Shown here piece by piece: positions 25,177 through 33,699 of a stretch of DNA of 64,000 bases. The stretch comes from Aureispira sp964445645 (lineage in GTDB: Bacteria; Bacteroidota; Bacteroidia; Chitinophagales; Saprospiraceae), in contig CAYULH010000005.1 in assembly GCA_964445645.1 (NCBI GenBank), positions 1 to 64,000 of the forward strand, in the 5' to 3' direction. Both the position numbers and the translations under genes were made by a program. The notes under the pieces are model-generated. The model searched no databases. It had not been told where the DNA came from and was given only the letters and a program-made list of their open reading frames with translations. Numbering within the stretch: position 1 is the stretch's first letter; every line of letters starts with the position of its first letter.

Positions 25177-25947
25177 ATGAATTATAGAGATAAAAAGCCT
25201 CGAATAGATAAAGACAAACTAATTTATGGCCGTCATCCTGTGGAAGATGCTCTAGAAAATGGTTTGTCTATCGACAAAATCATGTTGGCCAAGTCGGTCA
25301 AAGGGCCTTACGAAAAGCAAATGCGCCAACTTTGCAAGGAGCGCAATGTGCCCCTGCATATTGTTCCCAAAGATAGAATTGACTTTATTACCAAAAAAAA
25401 TCATCAAGGGGTTATTGGTTTGCTATCTTATATCCAGTACCAGCAGTTAGAAGATGTATTTCCTATGATTTATGATAAGGGGGAAGTGCCTCTATTGGTA
25501 ATTTTGGATGGTGTAACGGATGTACGTAATATGGGAGCAATAGCCCGTTCGGCTGAGGCCATGGGCGCACATGCACTGGTCGTACCCCAAAAGAAAACCG
25601 CCCAAATCAATGCCGAAGCCCTCAAAACTTCGGCAGGTGCCCTAACCGCCTTGCCTGTTTGTAGAGCGGCCAGCTTGGGCAATGCCGTTGATTATTTGTT
25701 GATGAATGGGGTGCAGGTGGTGGCGGCTGATCTAAAAGGCAAGCAGGCTTTGCACGAACTAGACTTGACCTTGCCTACTGCTATTGTGATGGGATCAGAA
25801 GACGAAGGTGTTCGCCCACATATTTTACGTAAGTCTACGCCTTTTTTGATTCCTATGGCTGGCACAACCGATTCCTTTAATGTTTCGGTAGCGGCTGGAA
25901 TAATTCTGTATGAGAGCAGTCGCCAGCGGTTGTTACAAGAGCTGTAA
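25177..25947 (+). CDS. rlmB: 23S rRNA 2'-O-methyltransferase, RlmB type
   Basis: This SpoU/TrmH-family enzyme probably methylates the ribose of a 23S rRNA guanosine. An N-terminal substrate-binding domain (IYGRHPVEDALENG, about 14-27) precedes the SPOUT knot domain. The knot motifs are DGVTDVRNMGAIARSAEAMG, VMGSEDEGVRP and PMAGTTDSFNVSVAAGI. The ATG at 25177 gives 256 residues; an earlier TTG would overlap gldD. The exact target nucleotide is inferred from the family. Confidence 0.88.
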   Translation: MNYRDKKPRIDKDKLIYGRHPVEDALENGLSIDKIMLAKSVKGPYEKQMRQLCKERNVPLHIVPKDRIDFITKKNHQGVIGLLSYIQYQQLEDVFPMIYDKGEVPLLVILDGVTDVRNMGAIARSAEAMGAHALVVPQKKTAQINAEALKTSAGALTALPVCRAASLGNAVDYLLMNGVQVVAADLKGKQALHELDLTLPTAIVMGSEDEGVRPHILRKSTPFLIPMAGTTDSFNVSVAAGIILYESSRQRLLQEL

Positions 25948-25974
25948 ACGTTCAAAAATTGGCTGTTGGATAAA

Positions 25975-27225
25975 TCAATCCTCCTCCTGCCTCTGTTTGA
26001 TTACCCGTACTTTCTCAACACGAGTGCTGCTTACTTCCTCTACAATAAATTTGTAATTGTCTAGGATAACAATTTCCTTTTGTTCGGGAATATATTCCTT
26101 ATTAAATACAATTAAGCCCGACAAGGTGTGATAATCTTCATTTTCGGGAATATCCAATTCAAATTCTTCGTTGATGACCCCAATTTCACTACGTCCGGGG
26201 AATACAAATTCATGATCGTTGATTTGTAAATTCTCTTCATCCTCGTCGTGTTCATCGGCAATTTCTCCAAATATCTCTTCCAAAATATCCTCCAAAGCAA
26301 TGATTCCTGCGGTGCCCCCTCGCTCATCGACCACCCAAGCTAGGTTGAGTTTGTCTTTGATAAGACTGTTCATAACATCTTGTGCAGGCATAAATTCATG
26401 TACCATAGGAATTTTCCAAAGCATTTCTTTGATAGAAGTAGTTTTTTCAAATAAACTTTGGTGATGTACATAGCCCTCTATATAATCCAAGTTATCTCTA
26501 TAAACCAGCAATCTGGATAGGCGAGACTCTGTAAACATGGCTCGCAATTCTTCTATACTTTGATTGATCTCAATGCCTTGAATTTCATTGCGAGGAATCA
26601 TACAATCCCTAACCTTAATCTGGTGCATAAACAGCACTTTCTGAAAAAGATCGGTGTCAATTTCATCGTCTTCAGAATTGATATTATTAATAAAGTGATC
26701 TAAATCTTTGCGATTGAAAGCCTTTTCGGTCGATTCGGTAGGAATTCTGAAAATAACTTGGATAATAGCATTGGAGCTTTTGATCATGATAAGCGCAAGA
26801 GGCTTGAGCAGGAAACTTATAATACGCAGTGGGTAGGCAAACGCAAATAAAATCTCTGTAGGATTGATTTGAAAAGAGACTTTTGGCAAGAACTCACCAA
26901 AAATAAGCACTACTACCGTTGTAATAAGAGTTGCCTCAATTGTTCCTACAAATGTATCGCTATCAATGCCAACATAATTCAACAAAAAATCACTTGCTAG
27001 AATACTGAGAAAAACCAACACAATATTGTTCCCAACTAGCGTGGTGCCTAAGAACTGTGAGGGATGTTCTAGGAACTCAGCTAATATTTGTCCTCTTTTA
27101 TTTCCTTTTTGGCGTTCTACTTCTACCAGCAGACGATCCGCAGAAATAAAGGCAATCTCAATACCTGAGAAAAAACCAGAAGAGACCAGAAAAATAATGA
27201 TAATGCCAAGATCAATAAACCACAT
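25975..27225 (-). CDS. CNNM/CBS hemolysin-family membrane protein
   Basis: This 416-residue protein has the same layout as GldE: a DUF21 domain with about four helices (4-150) including FFSGIEIAFISADRL, a CBS pair (about 205-325) with ERGGTAGIIALEDILEEIFGEIADE, and a CorC-HlyC domain ending near 410. The family is linked to Mg2+ and Co2+ efflux. It converges on rlmB with only 27 nt between, so it is a paralogue of gldE in the same neighbourhood. No second GldD accompanies it. The acidic C-terminal linker (DEHDEDEEN) is typical. Confidence 0.87.
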   Translation of the reverse strand: MWFIDLGIIIIFLVSSGFFSGIEIAFISADRLLVEVERQKGNKRGQILAEFLEHPSQFLGTTLVGNNIVLVFLSILASDFLLNYVGIDSDTFVGTIEATLITTVVVLIFGEFLPKVSFQINPTEILFAFAYPLRIISFLLKPLALIMIKSSNAIIQVIFRIPTESTEKAFNRKDLDHFINNINSEDDEIDTDLFQKVLFMHQIKVRDCMIPRNEIQGIEINQSIEELRAMFTESRLSRLLVYRDNLDYIEGYVHHQSLFEKTTSIKEMLWKIPMVHEFMPAQDVMNSLIKDKLNLAWVVDERGGTAGIIALEDILEEIFGEIADEHDEDEENLQINDHEFVFPGRSEIGVINEEFELDIPENEDYHTLSGLIVFNKEYIPEQKEIVILDNYKFIVEEVSSTRVEKVRVIKQRQEED

Positions 27226-27597
27226 AGAGCGTGTATGACAGGGAATTGTTTACGTTAGTAAACTTGGTTGCGTAAATTGTGTAAAGAAAAAGTATATGAA
27301 ATTATTGGACTAATATGTGCTATTCTAAAAATAGTACATAATCTATATGTTGTTGATTATCAATAAACTAACATTTTAATATTTTTTTGTAGTTGTCTGA
27401 AAACCAGTTAGATATAATTTTGTTACAATACTGTACGGCCAAAAAGATTTGAACCTTATAACAAGGTAACAATAAATATAGTTTTGTGCTGTATTCTAAG
27501 AAGGTTGATTTGCACAAAGGTAGTAAGAAAGTGGACTTGTCAGCTCATTTTTTTTATTATCTTTGCGCTACTATTCTTTTGGTATAGAAGTATTTCA
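27226..27597. other. Gene-free divergent spacer
   Basis: No gene is visible. A hairpin (27316-27324 with 27330-27338) and a single near-palindrome TTGATTATCAA (27353-27363) are present. The latter resembles the inner-arm core of the structured elements but has no other part of them. Confidence 0.4.
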
Positions 27598-28377
27598 ATG
27601 ATGCCTGATTCAATTGTTGTTGCTTTGACTGTAGTTATTCCCACCTACAATGAGGCGGAAAACATTCCTGTATTACTACAACAGTTGACTTGGGTAGACG
27701 AAGTGTTGGTAGTAGATTCTTTTAGTACAGATGCTACACCTAGTTTGGTCAAGGAGCATGGAGCTACGCTTTTGCAACGTCCTTGCGATACTTTGGGCAA
27801 GCAAAAAAACTGGGCGATAGCACAAGCCCAACACCCTTGGGTGTTGATTTTGGATGCAGATGAACGCCTAACAGAGCCACTAATTGATGAAATCAAAGAA
27901 ATAGTACGTAAAGATGATCGTTCTTATGTTGGCTATGAAGTATATCGACAAAATTACTTTATGGGAAAAAGACTCTCTTATGGAGGATTGCAAAGAGATC
28001 GGGTAATTCGACTCATTCAGCGCGGACGTTGTGCTTACAACCACCAGCAAGTACACGAATCCATTCAAACCTCTGAACGAGTAGGACAATTACAACACAA
28101 ACTCCAGCATTATACTTACAAGAGTTTGCAGCACTTTATCCAAAAAAATGAAAAATACGCACTTTGGTCGGCACAAGATCACCAGCAACGGGTAAAGCGA
28201 GTGGGGTATTTTCATTTGTTGATAAAACCATTAGGACGATTTTTGACACAATATTTTCTAAAACGAGGTTTCTTAGACGGTTATGCAGGGCTTATTTTTT
28301 GCGCTGTTTCTAGCTGGGCTGTTTTTTTACGATATGCACATCTGAAGGAACAAGAAATACATCATTTGGATAGTTAA
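27598..28377 (+). CDS. Family 2 glycosyltransferase (WaaE/KdtX-like)
   Basis: The GT-A fold opens with VVIPTYNEAENI, followed by VLVVDSFSTD and LGKQKNWAIAQA, which mark the LPS inner-core glucosyltransferase (KdtX/WaaE) subgroup. ILDADERL supplies the DxD metal motif. The C-terminal region has a hydrophobic helix (FLDGYAGLIFCAVSSWAVFL) that may sit at the membrane. I place the start at the MM pair (27598). The frame could extend to 27484 with a hydrophobic segment that looks accidental. A role in LPS or lipo-oligosaccharide assembly is an inference, loosely supported by lptC elsewhere in the window. Confidence 0.85.
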   Translation: MMPDSIVVALTVVIPTYNEAENIPVLLQQLTWVDEVLVVDSFSTDATPSLVKEHGATLLQRPCDTLGKQKNWAIAQAQHPWVLILDADERLTEPLIDEIKEIVRKDDRSYVGYEVYRQNYFMGKRLSYGGLQRDRVIRLIQRGRCAYNHQQVHESIQTSERVGQLQHKLQHYTYKSLQHFIQKNEKYALWSAQDHQQRVKRVGYFHLLIKPLGRFLTQYFLKRGFLDGYAGLIFCAVSSWAVFLRYAHLKEQEIHHLDS

Positions 28378-28467
28378 ATTTAAACAACTTCAATATTAGA
28401 ACAACAAAATTCCCACTATAAAGGCACCCAATACCTTTTGTATACCTATAATTAAAATTACCACTTT

Positions 28468-29289
28468 ATGTTGTTATCCCACCAATATTCCCTCTTGGTA
28501 GCTATTCTACTAAGTATACTATTTGCAAGCAATGCTTGGACTCAACCCCCTCCAATACATGATGATAAAGCCGTGCGTACCGAAACTTGCTGGATTTACC
28601 CCATTGTAGATGGTGTAGCTGCTCCAAGAGCCTACCGCTCTGCTGTTGTAAATTACAATCGAAAAGGTAAAAGAGCTAAAATGAGATTGTACAATGAGCA
28701 AGGGCAAGTGACAAAAGAATATTTGTATGATTATTCTCCGGGGCAATGCGAAACCTATCAATTATTATCAGATGGCAGTAAAATGATTATTGCAAAAGAA
28801 GAATATGGAGACGAAGATCAAGTTATTAGCTATATTCGTTATAAGACAGATGGAAGTATAGAAGATAAGAAATTGATGAAGTATGATCAGAATGGTAAAA
28901 AAATCAGAGAAGAGTACTTTGTTGCTAAAAAAGATGTGTTGGAACGGGTGTATGCTATTAGTTATGCTCATTATGCTACAGGAATTCGCGAAAGCTATAC
29001 CAATTATAGCGACCAAACCAATCACTCAGGAGCTACCTTACTAGATGACAATCATTTGCCAACAGTTTATAGTTTATATGCCAGCTCAGGAGAATTGATT
29101 CGTTCTATTCGCTATGAGCACAATCCACAAGGTCGCTTAGTATCGGTCAAGTTTTTAGAATCCGATGAATCGGTTCGAGTTAGAGAAGAATATGAGTACA
29201 ATGGAGCCAGTATGCACTGTCTAGTTTATGATAAAGACGGAAAAGAACTAGTGGAGCATGTTATGTATCAGTATGATTATTACCAGTAA
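28468..29289 (+). CDS. Secreted YD-repeat-like hypothetical protein
   Basis: A signal peptide (ending NAWTQ) precedes about 245 residues made of repeated beta-hairpin units such as VNYNRKGKRAKMRLYNEQGQV, YIRYKTDGSIEDKKLMKYDQNGK and YEYNG. These are reminiscent of YD/RHS-type or toxin-antitoxin MORN-like strands seen in many Bacteroidota surface proteins. There is no catalytic motif and no T9SS sorting domain. A weak terminator lies 10 nt beyond the stop. Function unknown. Confidence 0.6.
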   Translation: MLLSHQYSLLVAILLSILFASNAWTQPPPIHDDKAVRTETCWIYPIVDGVAAPRAYRSAVVNYNRKGKRAKMRLYNEQGQVTKEYLYDYSPGQCETYQLLSDGSKMIIAKEEYGDEDQVISYIRYKTDGSIEDKKLMKYDQNGKKIREEYFVAKKDVLERVYAISYAHYATGIRESYTNYSDQTNHSGATLLDDNHLPTVYSLYASSGELIRSIRYEHNPQGRLVSVKFLESDESVRVREEYEYNGASMHCLVYDKDGKELVEHVMYQYDYYQ

Positions 29290-29299
29290 GATATAGAAG

Positions 29300-29338
29300 T
29301 TGCTCAATAGTCTACTATCGCTGATTTGAGCAATTTTA
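29300..29338 (+). terminator. Weak intrinsic terminator
   Basis: An 8-bp stem (29300-29307 with 29326-29333) is followed by TTTTATAA between the secreted YD-like gene and serC. Confidence 0.45.
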
Positions 29339-29369
29339 TAATTTGATATAAAATCAACCAACAACAACA

Positions 29370-30437
29370 ATGAAAATTCACAACTTTAGTGCTGGGCCAG
29401 CAATTTTGGACAGCAGTGTGTTAGAAGAAGCAGCACGTGCTGTTGAAAATTATGACAATCAAGGACTTTCTATTTTGGAAATGTCGCATCGTAGCAAGCC
29501 GCTAGTAGCTGTGCTAGAAGAAGCCTGCCAATTGGTCAAAGATTTATTGGGATTGGGAGACGACTACGAAGTATTGTACCTAACAGGTGGCGCCAGTTCG
29601 CAATTTTATATGGCTCCTATGAACCTACTCAACGAGGGCGATACCGCCGCTTATGTCGATACAGGTGCTTGGTCTACTAAGGCCATCAAAGAAGCAGGAC
29701 ACTTTGGAAAGGTTGCTGTCTTAGCTTCTTCCAAAGACAAAAATTTTAGCTACATCCCCAAGGATTGGGAATTGCCTGCTGATGCTAAGTATTTGCACTT
29801 GACGAGTAATAATACTATTTATGGAACACGCTATGCAGAATTTCCAAAGGTAGATGCACCGCTGGTTTGCGATATGTCTTCGGATATTTTTAGTAGAGAA
29901 TTTGACCACACACAGTTTGGTTTAATCTATGCTGGCGCACAGAAAAACTTAGGCCCTGCGGGAACGACTTTAGTGATTGTACGCAAAGATTTGTTGGGCA
30001 AAGTAGAGCGGAGCATCCCGACTATGTTGGATTATAATACCCACATCAAGAAAGGTTCTGCTTTTAATACCCCTCCAGTTTATCCTATTTTTGTTTGTAT
30101 GCTCACCTTGCGTTGGTTGCAAGCCAATGGAGGCGTGAAAGCTATGGAAAAACGCAACCAAGAAAAAGCTGCTTTGTTGTATGCAGAGATTGATAACAAT
30201 CCTTATTTTGAAGGAACCGCAGCCGTAGAAGACCGCTCGATTATGAACGTTACTTTTGTAGCCAAAGACCCAGCGCACGAAGAAGCTTTCTTGGCGTATT
30301 GTACTGCTAATGGTGTTTCGGGTATCAAAGGACACCGTTCGGTAGGAGGTTTTAGAGCTTCTATTTACAATGCCATGCCACTATCTAGTGTAGAGTATTT
30401 GGTAGACTTGATGAAGAATTTCAAGCCAGAGCAATAG
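29370..30437 (+). CDS. serC: Phosphoserine aminotransferase
   Basis: This PLP enzyme converts 3-phosphohydroxypyruvate to phosphoserine in serine synthesis, and may also act in PLP synthesis. The 355 residues carry the family opening HNFSAGPA, TGGASSQF (72-79), CDMSSDI (167-173) and the PLP lysine K192 in AGAQKNLGPAG. The C-terminal RSVGGFRASIYNA is conserved. No serA lies beside it, so the pathway is not clustered here. Confidence 0.95.
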   Translation: MKIHNFSAGPAILDSSVLEEAARAVENYDNQGLSILEMSHRSKPLVAVLEEACQLVKDLLGLGDDYEVLYLTGGASSQFYMAPMNLLNEGDTAAYVDTGAWSTKAIKEAGHFGKVAVLASSKDKNFSYIPKDWELPADAKYLHLTSNNTIYGTRYAEFPKVDAPLVCDMSSDIFSREFDHTQFGLIYAGAQKNLGPAGTTLVIVRKDLLGKVERSIPTMLDYNTHIKKGSAFNTPPVYPIFVCMLTLRWLQANGGVKAMEKRNQEKAALLYAEIDNNPYFEGTAAVEDRSIMNVTFVAKDPAHEEAFLAYCTANGVSGIKGHRSVGGFRASIYNAMPLSSVEYLVDLMKNFKPEQ

Positions 30438-30488
30438 AAGAACGATTATCTAATAGAATTAGTAAAAATAGAAGCCTTGTGAGTGGAA

Positions 30489-31166
30489 TTAGACCTCTTG
30501 CAAGGTTTTTTCTTTGTAATTTTTAGATGCTTGAAGAATTTTATTGCTGGGCGCAATAATGTGTTTGTAGTAGCCTACGGCTGTTGCCACCAATCCGATC
30601 GTAGCAAATGCCAATAATCCATAGGGCATTATCAACAAGCGCTCTGCATGGTCCACAGCATGGCGAAACGAAAACAGTACAATGGTAGCAAATGCACCCA
30701 TTAGGGTAGCTATGGCACTAATAGTAAGGGTTGGACGTAACCAATAGGGGCGAGCAATCAGAAAGCATTGGCGCAACAACGCTTGATAATGGAATTGTTC
30801 AGGCTCCAGACGCAACAATTGGGTGGCCAAACGTTGGGCGACTTCCAATTGACCCAATCTGAGATGTGCGCTTGCTTTTTTGTATAGAACGGTCATGTAC
30901 ACATCTTCGCCATCAATATAGCGAATATTGTGAATAATGGATTGTTCTAATAATTCATTGGCTACTTGGATGTGCAATTCATATTCCTGAGTTTCAAACA
31001 GGGCATTAGCATAATAATAGGACATAATAATGCCCTCATCCAATGGCAGGAAGTTAATGTCCTTATTATTCTGTTCGTAGAAACGAATCAGATAATAATA
31101 GTCAGAATAGGGAATAGATCTAAAATCCCTAAAAATTCTGGATTGTTCAGAGTATTTTATGCTCAT
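30489..31166 (-). CDS. TPR-like membrane protein, unknown function
   Basis: The N-terminal 135 residues form helical hairpins resembling tetratricopeptide repeats (LYKKASAHLRLGQLEVAQRLATQLLRLEP is the clearest). Two membrane helices follow (about 146-168 and 177-200), then a basic cytosolic tail. There is no signal peptide. Its 3' end converges on serC. I do not recognise a named family; a scaffold role is an inference from the TPR-like part. Confidence 0.6.
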   Translation of the reverse strand: MSIKYSEQSRIFRDFRSIPYSDYYYLIRFYEQNNKDINFLPLDEGIIMSYYYANALFETQEYELHIQVANELLEQSIIHNIRYIDGEDVYMTVLYKKASAHLRLGQLEVAQRLATQLLRLEPEQFHYQALLRQCFLIARPYWLRPTLTISAIATLMGAFATIVLFSFRHAVDHAERLLIMPYGLLAFATIGLVATAVGYYKHIIAPSNKILQASKNYKEKTLQEV

Positions 31167-31385
31167 CGCTCAAAAAAAGAAATCTGTCTGTCAAACAATA
31201 AGGGAAATCTTTTGGAATAGGTATAACAGCCGTTTAGGCTGGTTGTTTGTCCCTAAAATTACTAAATTAAACGAAGAACAGGGCATTTTAGTTGGCACTT
31301 TCTACCAAAAAATAACACAACTATGTTTTGGAGCAACCAATAGATAGGAAATTATTCTATTAACATAAAGTTTCTTGATTTAGCC

Positions 31386-33335
31386 CTACTGCTCTACAGC
31401 CACTGCCAAGTGCTGTTCTAAGAATCGTTCCATAGCTCGATAAAACTCAAAACGATTCTCTTCATTTCTGAATCCATGTCCTTCATTCTCCTTGAGCAAA
31501 TACTCTACATCAATACCTCGTTCTTTTAATGCCGCTACCATCTGATCCGATTCATCTTGATTGACACGCGGATCTTTGGCCCCTTGGGCAATGAGTAAGG
31601 GAACTTTGATTTTATCGACATGAAAAACGGGAGAAGTGGCACGCATCTGAATACTATCGGCCTCATTATTAGGATCACCCACCATTTCATAAAGCATTTC
31701 GCGATACAACTCCCAGTAAGGCGGAATGGTTTGCATGAAGGTAAAGAGATTGGAAACGCCCACATAATCTATAGCACAAGCATACAAATCAGGTGTTTTG
31801 GTAATACCCGATAAAGTGGCATAGCCGCCATAACTGCCCCCATAAATAGCAATGCGAGCAGGGTCGGCAATCCCTTGGTCAATAAGCCATTGCACTCCGT
31901 CTGTAATATCATCTTGCATGGTCAGTCCCCATTGCTTATAGGAAGCCTCCAAGAATTTGCGCCCATAGCCTGTGCTGCCTCTAAAATTCATCTGCAAAAC
32001 AGCATAGCCCCGATTGGCCAAAAACTGCAATTCTGGATTGAAGCCCCAACTATCTCTAGCCCAAGGCCCACCATGTGGATTGACCACTACAGGCAGGTTC
32101 TTGGCTTCTATCCCTTTGGGAAGGGTCAAATAGCCATGTATCGTCAAGCCATCTCTAGTGTTGTATTGAATAGGCTTCATTTCAGCCAATTCTTCTTCCT
32201 TGAGCCAAGCACTTACATCTGCAATATGTTGAAGGGTATCTGTAGCAAGTTCATAAAAATAATAAGCCCCCAAAGAACGATCACTGTAGGTGCGAACAAT
32301 AAATTTGTCTTCTGCTTTATTAGTGCTGGTAACAGCAATTTCATAATCGCCGAGCTCTTGGCGTAGGCGAGCGTACAAATCCTCTACTTTTTTATCCAAG
32401 AAATGATGCTGGCGTTTCCAAGTAGTATAAGTGATCGTAGTAGGCACTTTGCGCTTACGCGAATAGGACAAATAAGTAATATCTACTTCAGGATGTTCAT
32501 AAATTAGCTCCAATTCCTCTGCGGTGCGAATATTCATCTTTACAATGGCTACCTTATCTCTACCCAAATTGGAGAGGGCATACACCGTCTCCGAGTTGTC
32601 AAAATCAAAATATAGTGGATAAACAGTTTCCTTGAAACTCGTAGTGAGTACCGATTGAAATTCCTCTTCTTCTGTGGCTCGGTACAAGATAGAAGTATTG
32701 ACCCCATCGGTAGCCGTGGCAGCACGCAACTTGCCATCATGGTCGGTAATCCAACTAGAAATATTGCCGGGATTTTCGGCCAAAAGCGTCAACGCTCCCG
32801 TATTGATATTCAGACGATAAGGATCATAAATTTGGGCGTTTCTTTGGTTGGTGCCTACAATCAAGTGGTGCTCATCCTCTGGCAAATTATCAATAATTTC
32901 GGCCCGCACATTCTCAAAAGGAGTCAAATCTTTCTCGTCCGCTCCGTCCTTCGTTACCGAAAACAAATGGAAATTCTCATCACCCCCAAAATCTCTCACA
33001 TAGAGCAAACGGTCATTGTTGCCCCAAGAGAAACCCGACAAATCTCTATCGGTCACATTGGTTACTCGCTTGCTGGTTTCACTGCCAATTTTTTGAACAA
33101 AAATATTTTTTCTATTCTTATAAGGAGCCAAATAAGCCAAGTATTGTCCATCAGGAGAAAGGGCATAGGCCGATTTTTCGGGATTCTTAAAGAAATCTTC
33201 TAGTGGAATGTGGGGAACACCTGTAGTTGTCATAGTCGAATGCTTAGTCGTTTCAGGAGTGCAGGCTCCTGTGCAAAGTAATAGGATTAAAATGCAAATA
33301 AAAGTACAAAAATAATGGCGTGTGGTCAATAGCAT
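31386..33335 (-). CDS. S9-family prolyl oligopeptidase-like lipoprotein
   Basis: A lipoprotein-type signal (lipobox TGAC, C25 from the ATG at 33335) anchors the enzyme. A beta-propeller (about 50-400) is built from repeats such as SPDGQYLAYLAPY and FSWGNNDRLLYV. The alpha/beta-hydrolase domain has S501 in GGSYGG, D588 in GAKDPRV and H620 in EGHGF. The 649 residues fit peptidase family S9 (acylaminoacyl or dipeptidyl peptidase-like). It probably trims peptides in the periplasm. A TTG at 33374 would extend the N-terminus without improving the signal. Confidence 0.88.
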   Translation of the reverse strand: MLLTTRHYFCTFICILILLLCTGACTPETTKHSTMTTTGVPHIPLEDFFKNPEKSAYALSPDGQYLAYLAPYKNRKNIFVQKIGSETSKRVTNVTDRDLSGFSWGNNDRLLYVRDFGGDENFHLFSVTKDGADEKDLTPFENVRAEIIDNLPEDEHHLIVGTNQRNAQIYDPYRLNINTGALTLLAENPGNISSWITDHDGKLRAATATDGVNTSILYRATEEEEFQSVLTTSFKETVYPLYFDFDNSETVYALSNLGRDKVAIVKMNIRTAEELELIYEHPEVDITYLSYSRKRKVPTTITYTTWKRQHHFLDKKVEDLYARLRQELGDYEIAVTSTNKAEDKFIVRTYSDRSLGAYYFYELATDTLQHIADVSAWLKEEELAEMKPIQYNTRDGLTIHGYLTLPKGIEAKNLPVVVNPHGGPWARDSWGFNPELQFLANRGYAVLQMNFRGSTGYGRKFLEASYKQWGLTMQDDITDGVQWLIDQGIADPARIAIYGGSYGGYATLSGITKTPDLYACAIDYVGVSNLFTFMQTIPPYWELYREMLYEMVGDPNNEADSIQMRATSPVFHVDKIKVPLLIAQGAKDPRVNQDESDQMVAALKERGIDVEYLLKENEGHGFRNEENRFEFYRAMERFLEQHLAVAVEQ

Positions 33336-33699
33336 CACAAAACGATTTGAAGTTCTTGAATTGATCTGACTCAACCTTGCAGAACAATAAAAGTAAGACA
33401 GTTGCCTTTCAGCATTATTAATAATAACAGTAAATATTGATAGTCATTTTAATTAGCGCTGTTCTTTTAGACCAATTCACGTAGCTGTTCGATAAAGCAG
33501 CCACTTCAATAACTTCTGATTGTCATTAAAAGACTAGAATCCTAAAAATCCCTATCATTTAGCCAAATAGTTCTTCGTTAAACAATAAGCTTTCTGTATT
33601 TTTGAACTTTCTTTGTAAAGAGGGGTGTTATAATAACTCTCATATCAAAAGGTTGTTGGTACAACCTTATAATTAATAAACAAATTATACCGTTTTAAA
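33336..33699. other. Gene-free divergent spacer S9 peptidase / lysS
   Basis: No gene is visible. TATTTTTG (33597-33604) is a good -7 box for lysS, though the -33 region reads TTC rather than TTG. A small hairpin AAGGTTGT-TGGT-ACAACCTT (33649-33668) lies in the predicted leader, 32 nt before the lysS ATG. Confidence 0.45.

Noticed and set aside
27353..27363. TTGATTATCAA as a third copy of the structured element
   Set aside because: Only an 11-nt core matches; the outer stem, second arm and conserved right part are absent.
31159..31347. A 62-codon plus-strand frame after the TPR-like gene start
   Set aside because: It starts inside the divergent gene and has no signal peptide, conservation clue or terminator.
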